From Clostridioides difficile (GTDB lineage Bacteria > Bacillota > Clostridia > Peptostreptococcales > Peptostreptococcaceae), in the NCBI GenBank assembly GCA_024919175.1, contig CP103804.1:186001-250000 (forward strand): DNA of 64,000 bases. Direction: 5' to 3'. The position numbers were made by a program, and so were the translations under genes. The notes under the pieces are model-generated. The model saw only the letters and a list, made by a program, of their open reading frames with translations, was not told the DNA's origin and ran no database searches. Below are positions 1 through 7,618 of the stretch, one piece after another (positions within the stretch are counted from its first letter, which is position 1; each line of letters starts with the position of its first letter).

Positions 1-345
1 TGATAACTCATTAGCTATTTTTTCTCTTTCTTCAGCATTATTAGTTTCATTTGAAGATTGTACTGATAAAGTTCTCATTCTTTGTAGTATGTTTCCAGTC
101 TCTTCTAATGCACCTTCTGCTGTTTGTACAACAGATATACCATCTTGAACGTTTCTTCCTGCTTGGTCTAAACCTTTTATTTGAGCTCTCATTTTCTCAG
201 ATATTGCAAGTCCAGCAGCATCATCAGCAGCTCTCTTTATTCTAACCCCAGAAGATAACTTCTCCATAGACTTACTTTGTGCATTTACGTTTCTTCCCAT
301 TTGATTATTTGCTATCAAAGCACTTACATTTGTATTAACTCTCAT
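1..345 (-). CDS. fliC: Flagellin FliC, N-terminal part (cut by window edge)
   Basis: Structural subunit of the flagellar filament, exported through the flagellar type III apparatus. Only the first 115 codons are inside the window and the frame is still open at base 1. The visible part is the conserved flagellin D0/D1 region: it starts MRVNTNVSALIANNQMGRN and contains KLSSGVRIKRAADDAAGLAISEKM-type helical sequence and the QTAEGALEE motif. The ATG at 345 has a strong ribosome binding site (AAGGAGGG) directly upstream. It is the last gene seen of the late flagellar cluster and has its own sigma-D-like promoter and a CsrA-type leader hairpin. The stretch after about residue 85 seems to differ from my memory of strain 630 flagellin, which suggests another lineage, but this is recollection only. 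Confidence 0.97.
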   Translation of the reverse strand, partial: MRVNTNVSALIANNQMGRNVNAQSKSMEKLSSGVRIKRAADDAAGLAISEKMRAQIKGLDQAGRNVQDGISVVQTAEGALEETGNILQRMRTLSVQSSNETNNAEEREKIANELS

Positions 346-370
346 TATTTTACCCTCCTTAGTATAGTTG

Positions 371-380
371 ACATCCTTGT
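371..380 (-). promoter_or_regulatory. Putative CsrA binding hairpin in the fliC leader
   Basis: On the transcribed (minus) strand the leader holds ACAAGGATGT, which fits the last ten positions of the CsrA consensus RUACARGGAUGU. It sits inside a perfect hairpin (bases 369-382): stem TGACA/TGTCA, loop AGGA, so the GGA is presented in the loop. It lies 26 nt before the start codon, just upstream of the GGA-containing Shine-Dalgarno sequence. This matches the two-site design known for hag control by CsrA in Bacillus subtilis. csrA and fliW are in the same cluster. Confidence 0.7.
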
Positions 381-420
381 CATTTCTACTTTTAACTTTT
401 ATATTAATTCTTCAATTATA

Positions 421-448
421 TCATCGGACAAGTTTACATATAACTTTA
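421..448 (-). promoter_or_regulatory. Sigma-D-like promoter of fliC
   Basis: On the minus strand TAAA (448-445) is followed after 16 bases by TCCGATGA (428-421), close to the flagellar sigma-28 consensus TAAA-N15-GCCGATAA. The predicted transcript start is about 70 bases before the fliC ATG, leaving room for the CsrA-type hairpin. Flagellin genes are classic sigma-D targets. Confidence 0.65.
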
Positions 449-781
449 TACTTTTTTATTAAAAATATTTACTTTTTCTCTATTTAAGTTATAGTACATT
501 GTGTTTACTTGTTTAGTAAGCTTGTACTCATGTAATTCTTTTTTTACCTCTGACAACTGTTCTTGTAAAGAGTTTCTTATTCTATCATCAATTTCAATTA
601 ATTCCTTATCATTATAAAGTTGTATAAAATCATTTTTATCCACTTCACTTACACTATTTATAATATCTTGTCTTTCATTTAGTCTATTACTTATATTTTT
701 ATACTCCTCTTTTTCAATCAAGGTTATAATTTGTAAAGATATATCTTTATATAAATTTATTTTTTCTTCTAATTTATCCAT
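446..781 (-). CDS. Small FliT-like flagellar protein (putative export chaperone)
   Basis: A 111-residue, charged, almost entirely helical protein with no signal peptide or membrane segment. It follows fliD with a 2-base gap and precedes fliC, and fliS is just upstream of fliD. This is the fliD-fliS-fliT arrangement of other bacteria, where FliT is a small helical chaperone for the cap protein FliD. I see no diagnostic motif, so the FliT assignment rests on size, composition and position. It could equally be a lineage-specific flagellar protein. It is surely co-transcribed with fliD. The stop codon overlaps the region of the fliC promoter. Confidence 0.7.
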   Translation of the reverse strand: MDKLEEKINLYKDISLQIITLIEKEEYKNISNRLNERQDIINSVSEVDKNDFIQLYNDKELIEIDDRIRNSLQEQLSEVKKELHEYKLTKQVNTMYYNLNREKVNIFNKKV

Positions 782-783
782 AG

Positions 784-2307
784 CTAATTACCTTGTGCTT
801 GTGAGAAATAGTTCATTTGAGAAGAATATTGATTTAATAAAGACTCCAAAGCTGAATATTTAGCATAAAGGCTCTTCTCTTTATCATTCATTTTTTCAAC
901 TAGTCTGTTTATATTTTTTTCTTGCTCTGCAATCTGCTTTGAATATACATTCTCACTGGCAGAAGAAGTTTTTTCTATTCCTGATTTTTTAACAAACTTA
1001 GAAAATGAACTTCCTGAATAATCATATACAATATCTTTAAGCTTTTCAAACATTCCCTTATCATCATAATTAGAAGAATATCCAGCTAAAGATTTGTATA
1101 CTTTATCACTATCATCTATAAGTGCTTTTGAAAAAGCATCTGCATTAAATGATATTTGACCTTTTTTATTATAATTCTCATGTTCATTGATACCTAATTT
1201 ACTTAATACAGAAATATTTTTTCCATCTCCAAAAAATGCAGATTGAATATCTTCAACAAAAGCTCTTAATTCATCATCGTTTCTAAGTATACCTTCTTTA
1301 GCCTTCTTTTCCCATTTTTCTATTTCTTCAGTTGTCATATCTTCTTTTTGATCATCTGTAAGAGGTGGATAATCTTTTGGTTTTTTAGTAGTAACTAGTC
1401 CATAAACCTTATCCATCAACTTATTATAGTCATCTACGAATGCCTTCATGTTTTTAGTAGCTTCTTCAGTATCAGTAACAGAAACTAGTTTAGCATTTCC
1501 TTTTGAATTTACATTGTAATCAATATTATCTATTTTAAATGAGTTCTGTTCTTTACTTATATGTGTTACTCTTCCTTGTTCATCAGTTACATCAGCTTCT
1601 AAATTTTTTCCATGTACCACTGCAAATTTACTTCCACTAGTATCAGTTCCAAATGTAATACCATTATCAGTAGCAATTTGCTGAGCTAAGTTATCATTTC
1701 CAGTTACTTTTAAATCAAGTTCTGATGATGAACCAGTCTGTTTTTTCGAAATAATCAATTCACCTGTCATCTCGCTATAGGAAGCCTTTATATCACTATC
1801 TGCACAAAGTGAATTTATCTTACTTACAATAGTACTTGTAGTATCTTGTTCAGATATTGGTACATTTACACCACCTATAGTTAAAGAACTAGCTCCACTA
1901 GCATTTGGTGGGAATTGTTGAACAATAGGGTCACTTGAGTTTAATTTAATAGTCACTTTTGCTGGTTCAGCCATTTGAGAAACTGCAAACTGATAATTTA
2001 TTTTTTCTGCACCAGCTGACCCTTTTGCTACTATAATACTTTCATCAGAACTAGTTATTCTTGTAGCAGAGTATGCATTTTTACTTACTATACTGTTAGG
2101 AGATTCTATACTTAGATACTTATCATAAAGATCCTTTGATTCCTGTATAATATTTCTATATATTTCTTGTTTCCATTTAACTATTTGTTGGTCCTGTTTC
2201 GCTTTATCAACTTTTTCCTTATCTCTTGTCATACTAGCTTCTATTATACCTTCCATATCAAAATTTCCGGAAAGGCCTGTAACTCTTATAGGACTTATAC
2301 TTGACAT
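784..2307 (-). CDS. fliD: Flagellar filament capping protein FliD
   Basis: Hook-associated protein 2, the cap under which flagellin subunits fold into the filament; it also acts as an adhesin in related pathogens. At 507 residues it has usual length. The N-terminus (SPIRVTGLSGNFDMEGIIEA) carries the typical FliD_N start, the middle is the variable D2/D3 part rich in Ser, Thr and Asp, and the C-terminus (about residues 290-505) is the helical FliD_C domain ending in a coiled coil (EKNINRLVEKMNDKEKSLYAK). It lies 22 bases after the second fliS gene and is transcribed with it; FliS and FliT homologues chaperone flagellin and FliD respectively. Confidence 0.95.
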   Translation of the reverse strand: MSSISPIRVTGLSGNFDMEGIIEASMTRDKEKVDKAKQDQQIVKWKQEIYRNIIQESKDLYDKYLSIESPNSIVSKNAYSATRITSSDESIIVAKGSAGAEKINYQFAVSQMAEPAKVTIKLNSSDPIVQQFPPNASGASSLTIGGVNVPISEQDTTSTIVSKINSLCADSDIKASYSEMTGELIISKKQTGSSSELDLKVTGNDNLAQQIATDNGITFGTDTSGSKFAVVHGKNLEADVTDEQGRVTHISKEQNSFKIDNIDYNVNSKGNAKLVSVTDTEEATKNMKAFVDDYNKLMDKVYGLVTTKKPKDYPPLTDDQKEDMTTEEIEKWEKKAKEGILRNDDELRAFVEDIQSAFFGDGKNISVLSKLGINEHENYNKKGQISFNADAFSKALIDDSDKVYKSLAGYSSNYDDKGMFEKLKDIVYDYSGSSFSKFVKKSGIEKTSSASENVYSKQIAEQEKNINRLVEKMNDKEKSLYAKYSALESLLNQYSSQMNYFSQAQGN

Positions 2308-2329
2308 ATTTTTATCCCCCCATCTATAA

Positions 2330-2686
2330 TTATATTTCTAATTTATTATAAACTTCATGCCATGTATCTCTAATTTGTTTTACTATTGGTAAGATATCAT
2401 CAATTATTTTAACATCTTTATTTTCATCAGCTCTTACTAATTCACATTTTATAAATTCATAAACTTTATACATATCCTTTGCCCATTGTCCTGCATTTTG
2501 GTCTAAAGTAGTCATTAGTTCTGTAAATATATTTTGAACTCTTACAAGTTCACTATGTGCTTTCAAATAATCATTATTTAAAAATGCTACTCTTGATATA
2601 TTAGTATATTCTACTGTACCATCTACAAGCATTAATAGTAGTTCTTCTTTTGATAACTCATTTAGCTTATCTAAATTTAAATCCAT
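2330..2686 (-). CDS. fliS: Flagellar export chaperone FliS, second copy
   Basis: Cytosolic chaperone that binds the C-terminus of flagellin and prevents early polymerisation. At 118 residues it shows the FliS pattern LLLMLVDGTVEYTNISR followed by the helix with VRVQNIFTELMTTLDQNAGQWAKDMYKVYEF. It is a clear paralogue of the gene directly upstream, sharing the LDQNAGQWAKDMY block. The start codon overlaps the upstream stop by one base (TAATG), a sign of coupled translation. This copy lacks the N-terminal YxxNxYxxA-type segment seen in the first copy, so the two may differ in client binding. Confidence 0.92.
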   Translation of the reverse strand: MDLNLDKLNELSKEELLLMLVDGTVEYTNISRVAFLNNDYLKAHSELVRVQNIFTELMTTLDQNAGQWAKDMYKVYEFIKCELVRADENKDVKIIDDILPIVKQIRDTWHEVYNKLEI

Positions 2687-3081
2687 TATTTATACCTACT
2701 TCTTTCTTCTTTACTTTTTTTATCAGCTTCATGCCATGTATCTTTAATTTGCTCTATTACAGGTAACACATTATCTATTATCTGAATATCTTTTCTAATG
2801 TTGGCTCTTGAAAGTTCATATCTTACAAAATCATAAACTCTGTACATATCTTTTGCCCATTGTCCTGCATTTTGGTCTAATGTAACCATTAATTCTGTAA
2901 ATATATCCTGAACTCTTATAAGCTCTCTATGTGCTCTTTGTGTATTTTTATCTATAATAGCTCCTCTGGCTATTTTTGTATATTTTACTGCCCCATCAAC
3001 AAGCATAAGCAATAATTGTTCTTTTGATGCCATAAAAACTGCATTTTGCTTATATGAATTATAAGGGTTTTCTCCATACAT
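2686..3081 (-). CDS. fliS: Flagellar export chaperone FliS, first copy
   Basis: 131-residue FliS with the full N-terminal signature (NPYNSYKQNAVFMASKEQLLLMLVDGA), the segment that contacts flagellin in the family. The rest is a helical bundle containing FTELMVTLDQNAGQWAKDMYRVYDF. It is followed with a one-base overlap by a second fliS gene, so two chaperones are made from the same message. It lies 21 bases after csrA. In B. subtilis FliS also cooperates with FliW and CsrA in the flagellin homeostasis circuit; all three genes are adjacent here. Confidence 0.94.
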   Translation of the reverse strand: MYGENPYNSYKQNAVFMASKEQLLLMLVDGAVKYTKIARGAIIDKNTQRAHRELIRVQDIFTELMVTLDQNAGQWAKDMYRVYDFVRYELSRANIRKDIQIIDNVLPVIEQIKDTWHEADKKSKEERSRYK

Positions 3082-3102
3082 ATATTACTTCCTCCAAACG
3101 TT

Positions 3103-3315
3103 TTATTTTAATGATTTTAGAATTTTTATATTTTTATTTGTAGCCTTTATATTTTCATTCTTTACTTTCTCATATATTTCTTTTCTTAATATACTTACGT
3201 TATTAGGAGCAGATATAGCTAGTTTTATATTATTTCCATCTATTCCTACAACTTTAACTTCTATGTTGTCTCCTATAAGCACTGCTTCATCTTTTTTTCT
3301 TGAAATTACTAGCAT
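3103..3315 (-). CDS. csrA: Carbon storage regulator CsrA
   Basis: Small RNA-binding dimer that blocks translation of target mRNAs by binding GGA motifs near the Shine-Dalgarno site. The 70-residue sequence has the hallmark start MLVISRKKDEAVLIGDNIEV and the conserved ILRKEIYEK segment. The ATG lies inside the end of fliW (7-base overlap) in the sequence GGATGCTAG, so translation of the two is likely coupled. With FliW and flagellin it forms the known partner-switch: free FliW sequesters CsrA, flagellin sequesters FliW. A matching hairpin is present in the fliC leader. Confidence 0.96.
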   Translation of the reverse strand: MLVISRKKDEAVLIGDNIEVKVVGIDGNNIKLAISAPNNVSILRKEIYEKVKNENIKATNKNIKILKSLK

Positions 3316-3701
3316 CCACCATCACCTCTCAATAATGGATGCCTTATTGAATATTCCTCATCCGGTAAAATTATTTGCATTGCAGAATTATTTTTTATAT
3401 TTATTATTATAGGAGCTTTCATGTTCACAGTTGATTCTTCAAGTGTCTTTCCAAGAGTGATTATGTTAAATAACATAATATCATTTGGAGATTTCACTTC
3501 TAATTTTTCAATTGTCTCTTGATTTAAAACTATTTCATATTCCTTCATTACTTCAAATGGTGATACAACAATAAATCCTATACAATCTTCTTCAGTAGAA
3601 TTAAATTCTTTTAAAATATCATTATTTTCTATATCTAAAAGCTCATATTCTCTTAAATTTTCAAATCCTAGTATTCCTTTTTTTAATGTAACCTTCATCA
3701 T
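3309..3701 (-). CDS. fliW: Flagellar assembly factor FliW
   Basis: Protein antagonist of CsrA that also binds flagellin. It is 130 residues, normal for the family, with the expected pattern KKGILGFENLREYELLDIE near the N-terminus and the IIINIKNNSAMQIILPDEEY-like C-terminal strand region. It overlaps csrA by 7 bases and follows flgL by 15 bases. The tight fliW-csrA pair is the conserved arrangement in Firmicutes with CsrA-controlled flagellin. Confidence 0.95.
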   Translation of the reverse strand: MMKVTLKKGILGFENLREYELLDIENNDILKEFNSTEEDCIGFIVVSPFEVMKEYEIVLNQETIEKLEVKSPNDIMLFNIITLGKTLEESTVNMKAPIIINIKNNSAMQIILPDEEYSIRHPLLRGDGGC

Positions 3702-3716
3702 ATCTGCGTTATTTTA

Positions 3717-4649
3717 CTATATGTAATCTAATATAGATACATTAAATAACTTTCCTCCTGTTTGTAGTGAAGCTTGATAAGTTAATTCGGCCGCCTTTAA
3801 TTGAACAAGTTTTTCTCCATAATCTATTTCTTCATTTTGTGATAGAATATCCTTTAACTGTATCAAACTATCATCATTTTTTTCCTTCATAGCCTCTACT
3901 GTATTTGCTTTTGTACCATATATAGACCTAACATTTACTGTATTTTCTATTAGTTTCTCCATATCACCTAAACAAGTTGTTGTAAGCTCTTTTATAGCAT
4001 CAGCATCTGGATTTGCCAATTTTTTGGATATGTTATTTAACTCTTTAAATGGGTCAGCCTGTGTTGGGTCAAATCCAAGACTACTCAATTTAACATTATA
4101 ATCTACGCTTATTCCTTGAGCTATATCCATGCTCAAAGAGTCATTTAACTTATTCAGATTTAAACTAGAGTTAAACTTTAAACTCACTGAACCATCAGCA
4201 TTATCTATACATTCAACAGGTGGTATACCTGTATTTGAACCTGAAAATATGTACTTTCCTTCATGTGTTGCATTTAAAGCATTTGCAATTTCTTTCATTT
4301 TTTCATTAGTTTCTTTACTAAGTGTTGTTAATTCTCCCTCTGAATATGCCCCATCACCACTTGCGACCAAAGTTTTCTTTATATCTGATAATAATTTTCC
4401 AAGTTGGTCTAATGCAGTATCAGTAGTTTCTAACCAATCTCCTGTATCTTTGCAATTCTCAACATAAGTCTCCATAGTTTTTATTTCACTCTTTGAGTTC
4501 AATATTTTTATTGCTTTATATGGATTATCTGATAGTTTATTTATTTCTTTCGTTGTATTAACTTGTCTATTAACCTTATCTAATCTTTGTAAATTATCTT
4601 GTAACGAGTTTAGATAACTGCTAGACATCATACCTGTACTGACTCTCAT
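3717..4649 (-). CDS. flgL: Flagellar hook-associated protein 3 (FlgL)
   Basis: Junction protein between hook and filament. 310 residues with flagellin-like ends: MRVSTGMMSSSYLNSLQDNL at the N-terminus with the INKLSDNPYKAIKI motif typical of FlgL, and the C-terminal helix LVQLKAAELTYQASLQTGGK, which also matches FlgL. The start has a GGAGG ribosome binding site. It follows flgK by 18 bases and is part of the flgM-flgN-flgK-flgL-fliW-csrA-fliS run. Confidence 0.95.
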   Translation of the reverse strand: MRVSTGMMSSSYLNSLQDNLQRLDKVNRQVNTTKEINKLSDNPYKAIKILNSKSEIKTMETYVENCKDTGDWLETTDTALDQLGKLLSDIKKTLVASGDGAYSEGELTTLSKETNEKMKEIANALNATHEGKYIFSGSNTGIPPVECIDNADGSVSLKFNSSLNLNKLNDSLSMDIAQGISVDYNVKLSSLGFDPTQADPFKELNNISKKLANPDADAIKELTTTCLGDMEKLIENTVNVRSIYGTKANTVEAMKEKNDDSLIQLKDILSQNEEIDYGEKLVQLKAAELTYQASLQTGGKLFNVSILDYI

Positions 4650-4667
4650 TATAAATTCCTCCTTCTA

Positions 4668-5978
4668 TTAAATTATTCCATTTATTACAACATCCAACAG
4701 TTGTACAGCTGTTGACATAACCTTTGCACTAGCTTGATAGGAACGTTGTATTTTTATAAGCTCTGTCATTTCTTCATCTAAAGACACACCTGAAACGCTC
4801 ATTCGTGAGCTATCAATATTATTTATAATTTTACGTTGATTTACCTCATCTTGATTTACTTTTTGAGAATCTAAACCTACTGATTCTGCAAAAGCTTTAT
4901 AGTGGTCACTTATTGTACTTACTTTTCCACCAACTGGCCCAATATCTATTTTTTCATCCTTTAGCTTAGCAATCTTTGAAGCCTCATCAGCAGTAAGCTT
5001 TAATTCATTTGGGTTACTCTTTATAGCTGGATTTACCTTTATGATATCTTCACCAGCTACATTTGAAGTTATAAAAAAATCTCTTACTGTTATTCCAGCA
5101 GATGTATTATAAACATCATTTATCTGTTTAGCTAATCCATCAGATACGTCTTTTAAATCGCTTTTATATGTATCAATCTTACCATGCATTTCAAATAAAC
5201 CTTGTAAAGTTCCTGATACACCTGTTTTCCAAGTCCCATCTGGATTTTTTAGTTCATTAAGTTCTAATTTACCATCTGCAAGCATATTTTTAACATCGCC
5301 ATTTTCAAGGTCTAATTTAAAGCTTAAATCATCTAATATTCTATCTCTTTCATCAAGTAAATCATTTGGAGTAGAACCAGAGCCAGATATAACATCAATA
5401 GATTTATTCAAATCTTCAAGACTTTTTAACATGTCATTTATCTGTTTTATTTCAGAGTTTATATTATCATCTATATCTCCTTTTAACTTATCAAGCTTCT
5501 TATAACTTTCACTTATTAAAGTTGCTAAATTTGATGCATTTTCTACCACGAGACTTTTTTTACTGTCACTATTTATATCTTTTGCTAATGATTCCCATCC
5601 TTTAAAAAAGTCATCTATACCTGCAGATATTCCATAGTCTGATGGTTCATTTATTATAGTTTCTATAGTATTATAATAGTCATACTTTGAGACTGTATTA
5701 CCATATTTATGAGCTTCTGCTCTAAATTGATAATCATAAAAGCTATTTCTAGCCCTTGTTACATCTGTTACATGTACACCTGTACCTAATTGACCTCTTC
5801 CAATTGCATTGTTTAAACTAGGCATGTACATTGGGCTATTTGTGGCAAATTCCGTCCTTTGCCTAGAATAACCTTCTGTGTCTAGATTACTTATATTATG
5901 AGAAATTGTCTGTATTGCTTTTTGATGCGCATTCATTCCTGAATTAGCTGTATTTAAAATGGAAAATAATCCTGCCAT
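4668..5978 (-). CDS. flgK: Flagellar hook-associated protein 1 (FlgK)
   Basis: First hook-filament junction protein. The N-terminus has the rod/hook family signature (NTANSGMNAHQKAIQTISHNISNLDTEGYSRQR begins at residue 9), and the C-terminus has the flagellar basal-body C-terminal motif SLDEEMTELIKIQRSYQASA followed by MSTAVQLLDVVI. At 436 residues it is shorter than the enterobacterial protein (about 550), lacking much of the variable middle, which is common in clostridia. It lies 17 bases after flgN, its export chaperone. Confidence 0.95.
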   Translation of the reverse strand: MAGLFSILNTANSGMNAHQKAIQTISHNISNLDTEGYSRQRTEFATNSPMYMPSLNNAIGRGQLGTGVHVTDVTRARNSFYDYQFRAEAHKYGNTVSKYDYYNTIETIINEPSDYGISAGIDDFFKGWESLAKDINSDSKKSLVVENASNLATLISESYKKLDKLKGDIDDNINSEIKQINDMLKSLEDLNKSIDVISGSGSTPNDLLDERDRILDDLSFKLDLENGDVKNMLADGKLELNELKNPDGTWKTGVSGTLQGLFEMHGKIDTYKSDLKDVSDGLAKQINDVYNTSAGITVRDFFITSNVAGEDIIKVNPAIKSNPNELKLTADEASKIAKLKDEKIDIGPVGGKVSTISDHYKAFAESVGLDSQKVNQDEVNQRKIINNIDSSRMSVSGVSLDEEMTELIKIQRSYQASAKVMSTAVQLLDVVINGII

Positions 5979-5995
5979 ATTTCTCCTCCCAATAT

Positions 5996-6412
5996 CTATT
6001 TTTTAATATTTCCATAAGAATTATAAGTTGTAGTTTGTCTATCAACTGGCTTTATAAAGTTAATCATTTTTTTAGTAAAAATAAGTTCTTTCTTTATTAG
6101 AGAATCATTTGATTCTTGTTGATTTTTAGCTAAAGCAATAATGCGCTTTAAGTCTGTATATATTTCTTTTAAATATTCATCATTACTATTTTCAACAACT
6201 TCACTCATTGAACTATCATCAATAAAAAGTTGTCTTCTCTTTATTTCTATAGAGGCAAGTTTTCTACTAATATCTTCTAATTTAGGATTTAACCTATTTA
6301 AATTTTCTATATCTTTTACAACTATATAATCAAATTGTTCTTTTAATAATTCCATCATATTATTAAGTATCTTTTTTTCTTCATATATTATAACTTTTAA
6401 GTCTGTAATCAT
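5996..6412 (-). CDS. flgN: FlgN-like flagellar export chaperone
   Basis: 138-residue helical protein without signal peptide, placed between flgM and flgK as FlgN usually is. FlgN keeps FlgK and FlgL soluble and delivers them to the export gate. The sequence has the long amphipathic helices expected of the family (KILNNMMELLKEQFDYIVV near the N-terminus), but motif conservation is low, so position carries much of the assignment. The ATG uses a GAGGA site that lies within the end of flgM; the genes are 4 bases apart. Confidence 0.85.
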   Translation of the reverse strand: MITDLKVIIYEEKKILNNMMELLKEQFDYIVVKDIENLNRLNPKLEDISRKLASIEIKRRQLFIDDSSMSEVVENSNDEYLKEIYTDLKRIIALAKNQQESNDSLIKKELIFTKKMINFIKPVDRQTTTYNSYGNIKK

Positions 6413-6416
6413 GACT

Positions 6417-6692
6417 TTATCCTCGCATATCCTCTATCATTTTTTTCGCAATTTCTTCTGGTTTTATTTTGTAAGTTCCATTTTCTAATGCATTTTTTAT
6501 TTCATCGATTTTTTTATTTCTAATAGTCTCATCACTCATATTTGATACACTTGCCATTTCCTTTGCAAATTTAGATAGCTCTATCTTGTCTGTTTTACTA
6601 GTTTTTTGAACTTCTTCCACTTTTTTTACACCTGATGTATTCTTCAAATAATTATTTATTACAATATTTGAACTTACATTTTTAATATCCAT
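6417..6692 (-). CDS. flgM: Anti-sigma-D factor FlgM
   Basis: Negative regulator that binds the flagellar sigma factor until the hook is complete and is then exported. It is 91 residues with a disordered, Lys/Ser-rich N-terminal half and the conserved C-terminal helices (VSNMSDETIRNKKIDEIKNALENGTYKIKPEEIA), where the KIxxLKxxIxxGxYxVxxxxIA pattern of FlgM is clear. It is the first gene after a sigma-D-like promoter, which fits autogenous control of the late operon. Confidence 0.93.
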   Translation of the reverse strand: MDIKNVSSNIVINNYLKNTSGVKKVEEVQKTSKTDKIELSKFAKEMASVSNMSDETIRNKKIDEIKNALENGTYKIKPEEIAKKMIEDMRG

Positions 6693-6727
6693 ATTTTCAC
6701 CTCCAAAATTACATACTTATAATTTAG

Positions 6728-6754
6728 TTATCGCTCAGAAAATAAAAACATTTA
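6728..6754 (-). promoter_or_regulatory. Sigma-D-like promoter of the flgM operon
   Basis: On the minus strand TAAA (6754-6751) is followed after exactly 15 bases by AGCGATAA (6735-6728), one of the best sigma-28 matches one could expect (consensus TAAA-N15-GCCGATAA). It lies 36 bases before the flgM start, downstream of a terminator that isolates flgM from the fliN-like gene. Confidence 0.8.
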
Positions 6755-6780
6755 TATGGTTCAAACATATTTTAAATTTT

Positions 6781-6831
6781 TTATAAAAATATCCCCTTAG
6801 CTAAACTCATACAGAATAGCCTAAAGGGATA
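6781..6831 (-). terminator. Intrinsic terminator after the fliN-like gene
   Basis: On the minus strand TATCCCTTTAG (6831-6821) pairs with CTAAGGGGATA (6800-6790) in an 11-bp stem with one wobble, followed by TTTTTATAA. It ends transcription coming from the rml/transglycosylase side before flgM. Confidence 0.85.
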
Positions 6832-6843
6832 CTATTTAAAATG

Positions 6844-7158
6844 CTAATTTATATCTGAATCTTCTATTTTAGATAATCTTACAGATAATTTCTCATTTGT
6901 AATAATACTTTCTCCATAAGCAAACAATCTATCATTTGCATATATATCTAATTTTTCATCCACATTCTTATTTAGTTTTATTATAGAGCCTTCTTTTAAT
7001 TCTAGTATATTTTTTATTGTTTCTGTTGTATTTCCTATAGAAACAGCTACATTTACTTTTGCATTAAAAACATTTTGATTTTCTTCTATAACTCCAGTCT
7101 TTTCTTCTATTAATTGCCCAAAATTCAATTCATATATATCCTCTTTTTTGCTATTCAT
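6844..7158 (-). CDS. FliN/SpoA-family flagellar motor switch protein, short form
   Basis: 104-residue protein whose body is a single SpoA (surface presentation of antigens) domain: VNVAVSIGNTTETIKNILELKEGSIIKLNKNVDEKLDIYANDRLFAYGE follows the FliN order (LxVELGxTxxxIxxIL, LxxGSIIxL, VDIxVNGxLxAxGE). FliN forms the lower C-ring of the motor switch. Full-length FliN and FliY genes usually lie in the early flagellar operon, so this may be an additional short copy. It is 23 bases after the YaaR-like gene and is followed by a terminator. Confidence 0.85.
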   Translation of the reverse strand: MNSKKEDIYELNFGQLIEEKTGVIEENQNVFNAKVNVAVSIGNTTETIKNILELKEGSIIKLNKNVDEKLDIYANDRLFAYGESIITNEKLSVRLSKIEDSDIN

Positions 7159-7181
7159 AAAACTTTTCTCCTTGTATAATC

Positions 7182-7610
7182 TTATCTATACATGTCTATC
7201 AACAAGCCCTGTATCATATCAACAGTAGAAACAATATCTATGTTTTCTTTTTCTTCACTAAGTAATTTACTAGTCATATCCTCAAGTTTATTATCAACGA
7301 TCTTTACATTCTTATAGTATTGATGCTCCCAAAAACTACTATTTTTATCCAGTGAATACATGTTATCTACAACAGATTTTAGATATTCTTTTACTGCATT
7401 TTTATATATACTAATATCACCATAGTTCTGAGTGAGTACAAGCCTTTCCCCTGCCCTTTTTACACTTTCCAGATTTCGTTTTATATCTTCCATTGAAGAA
7501 GATTGTTTTACAGAGTTTAAATTATCATAAAATTTATTATTTTCTTTTAGTTTTTTAACCTCTATATTTCTACTTGGACTTATATTTAGCTTATCTACAT
7601 TTATACCCAT
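7182..7610 (-). CDS. YaaR-family (DUF327) protein
   Basis: 142 residues, helical, no signal peptide. The segment ESVKRAGERLVLTQNYGDISIYKNAVKEYLKSVVDNMYSL and the end DMIQGLLIDMY match the YaaR/DUF327 pattern as I remember it; the family has no settled function. It sits between a lytic transglycosylase and a FliN-like protein in a flagellar setting, which suggests a role linked to flagella, but this is inference. Gaps to neighbours are 8 and 23 bases, so it is in an operon with them. Confidence 0.7.
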   Translation of the reverse strand: MGINVDKLNISPSRNIEVKKLKENNKFYDNLNSVKQSSSMEDIKRNLESVKRAGERLVLTQNYGDISIYKNAVKEYLKSVVDNMYSLDKNSSFWEHQYYKNVKIVDNKLEDMTSKLLSEEKENIDIVSTVDMIQGLLIDMYR

Positions 7611-7618
7611 AATAAAGC

